5,838 bases of DNA, taken from NCBI GenBank assembly GCA_964637845.1, contig CAZWXI010000126.1, positions 1-5,838 on the forward strand, read 5' to 3'. Numbering within the stretch: the first letter of the stretch is position 1; each line of letters begins with the position of its first letter. Positions 5,838 through 5,838 of the stretch are shown here, piece after piece. The DNA is from PGYU01 sp964637845 (lineage in GTDB: Bacteria; Bacteroidota; Ignavibacteria; Kapaibacteriales; UBA2268). Made by a program: the position numbers and the translations under genes. The notes beneath the pieces were generated by a model that was given only the letters and a program-made list of their open reading frames with translations, ran no database searches and had not been told where the DNA came from.

Positions 5838-5838
5838 A

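Noticed and set aside
1..5838. CRISPR array, tRNA/rRNA genes, transposase or phage genes
   Set aside because: I looked for regular spaced repeats, cloverleaf-type sequences and transposase or integrase motifs and found none. The repeats present are isolated short elements.

Overview
The window looks like AT-rich chromosomal DNA from a Bacteroidota/Chlorobiota-group bacterium (Ignavibacteria- or Kapabacteria-like), probably an uncultured lineage. Three things suggest this: a type IX secretion (T9SS) C-terminal sorting domain on the first gene plus two remnants of such domains, CruF-type carotenoid tailoring genes, and short GC-rich dispersed repeats of a kind common in such genomes. No ribosomal marker is present, so the assignment is inference.

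Layout: (1) Bases 98-1274, plus strand: two small secreted-protein genes in a probable operon (a T9SS-sorted Trp-rich protein and an unrecognised exported protein), closed by a strong intrinsic terminator at 1311-1339. (2) Bases 1340-1964: no intact gene. This is a scrapyard of two broken T9SS sorting-domain tails and two dispersed repeats, followed by about 220 bases of AT-rich spacer with one doubtful 36-codon ORF. (3) Bases 1965-5186, minus strand, read right to left: a signal-peptide TPR-like gene (broken), the C-terminal scrap of a CrtD-like carotenoid desaturase, a nearly full-length CrtI-type desaturase without a start codon and with two frameshifts, the C-terminal part only of a CruG-like glycosyltransferase, and an intact CruF-like carotenoid hydratase. 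(4) Bases 5253-5837, minus strand: a phosphodiester glycosidase (NAGPA-type) domain protein whose N-terminus lies beyond the window.

Together the minus-strand genes describe a carotenoid end-group tailoring cluster: desaturation (CrtI/CrtD), 1',2'-hydration (CruF) and glycosylation (CruG-like), as used for monocyclic carotenoid glycosides such as myxoxanthophyll-type pigments. Here the cluster is severely eroded. Three junctions each join the middle or end of one gene to the middle or start of the next, and several small indels or stops sit between 4310 and 5065, while the genes on either side are clean. This is either a carotenoid locus in the middle of decay or a locally bad assembly, and the sequence alone cannot decide. 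No clearly new defence or mobile system is visible.
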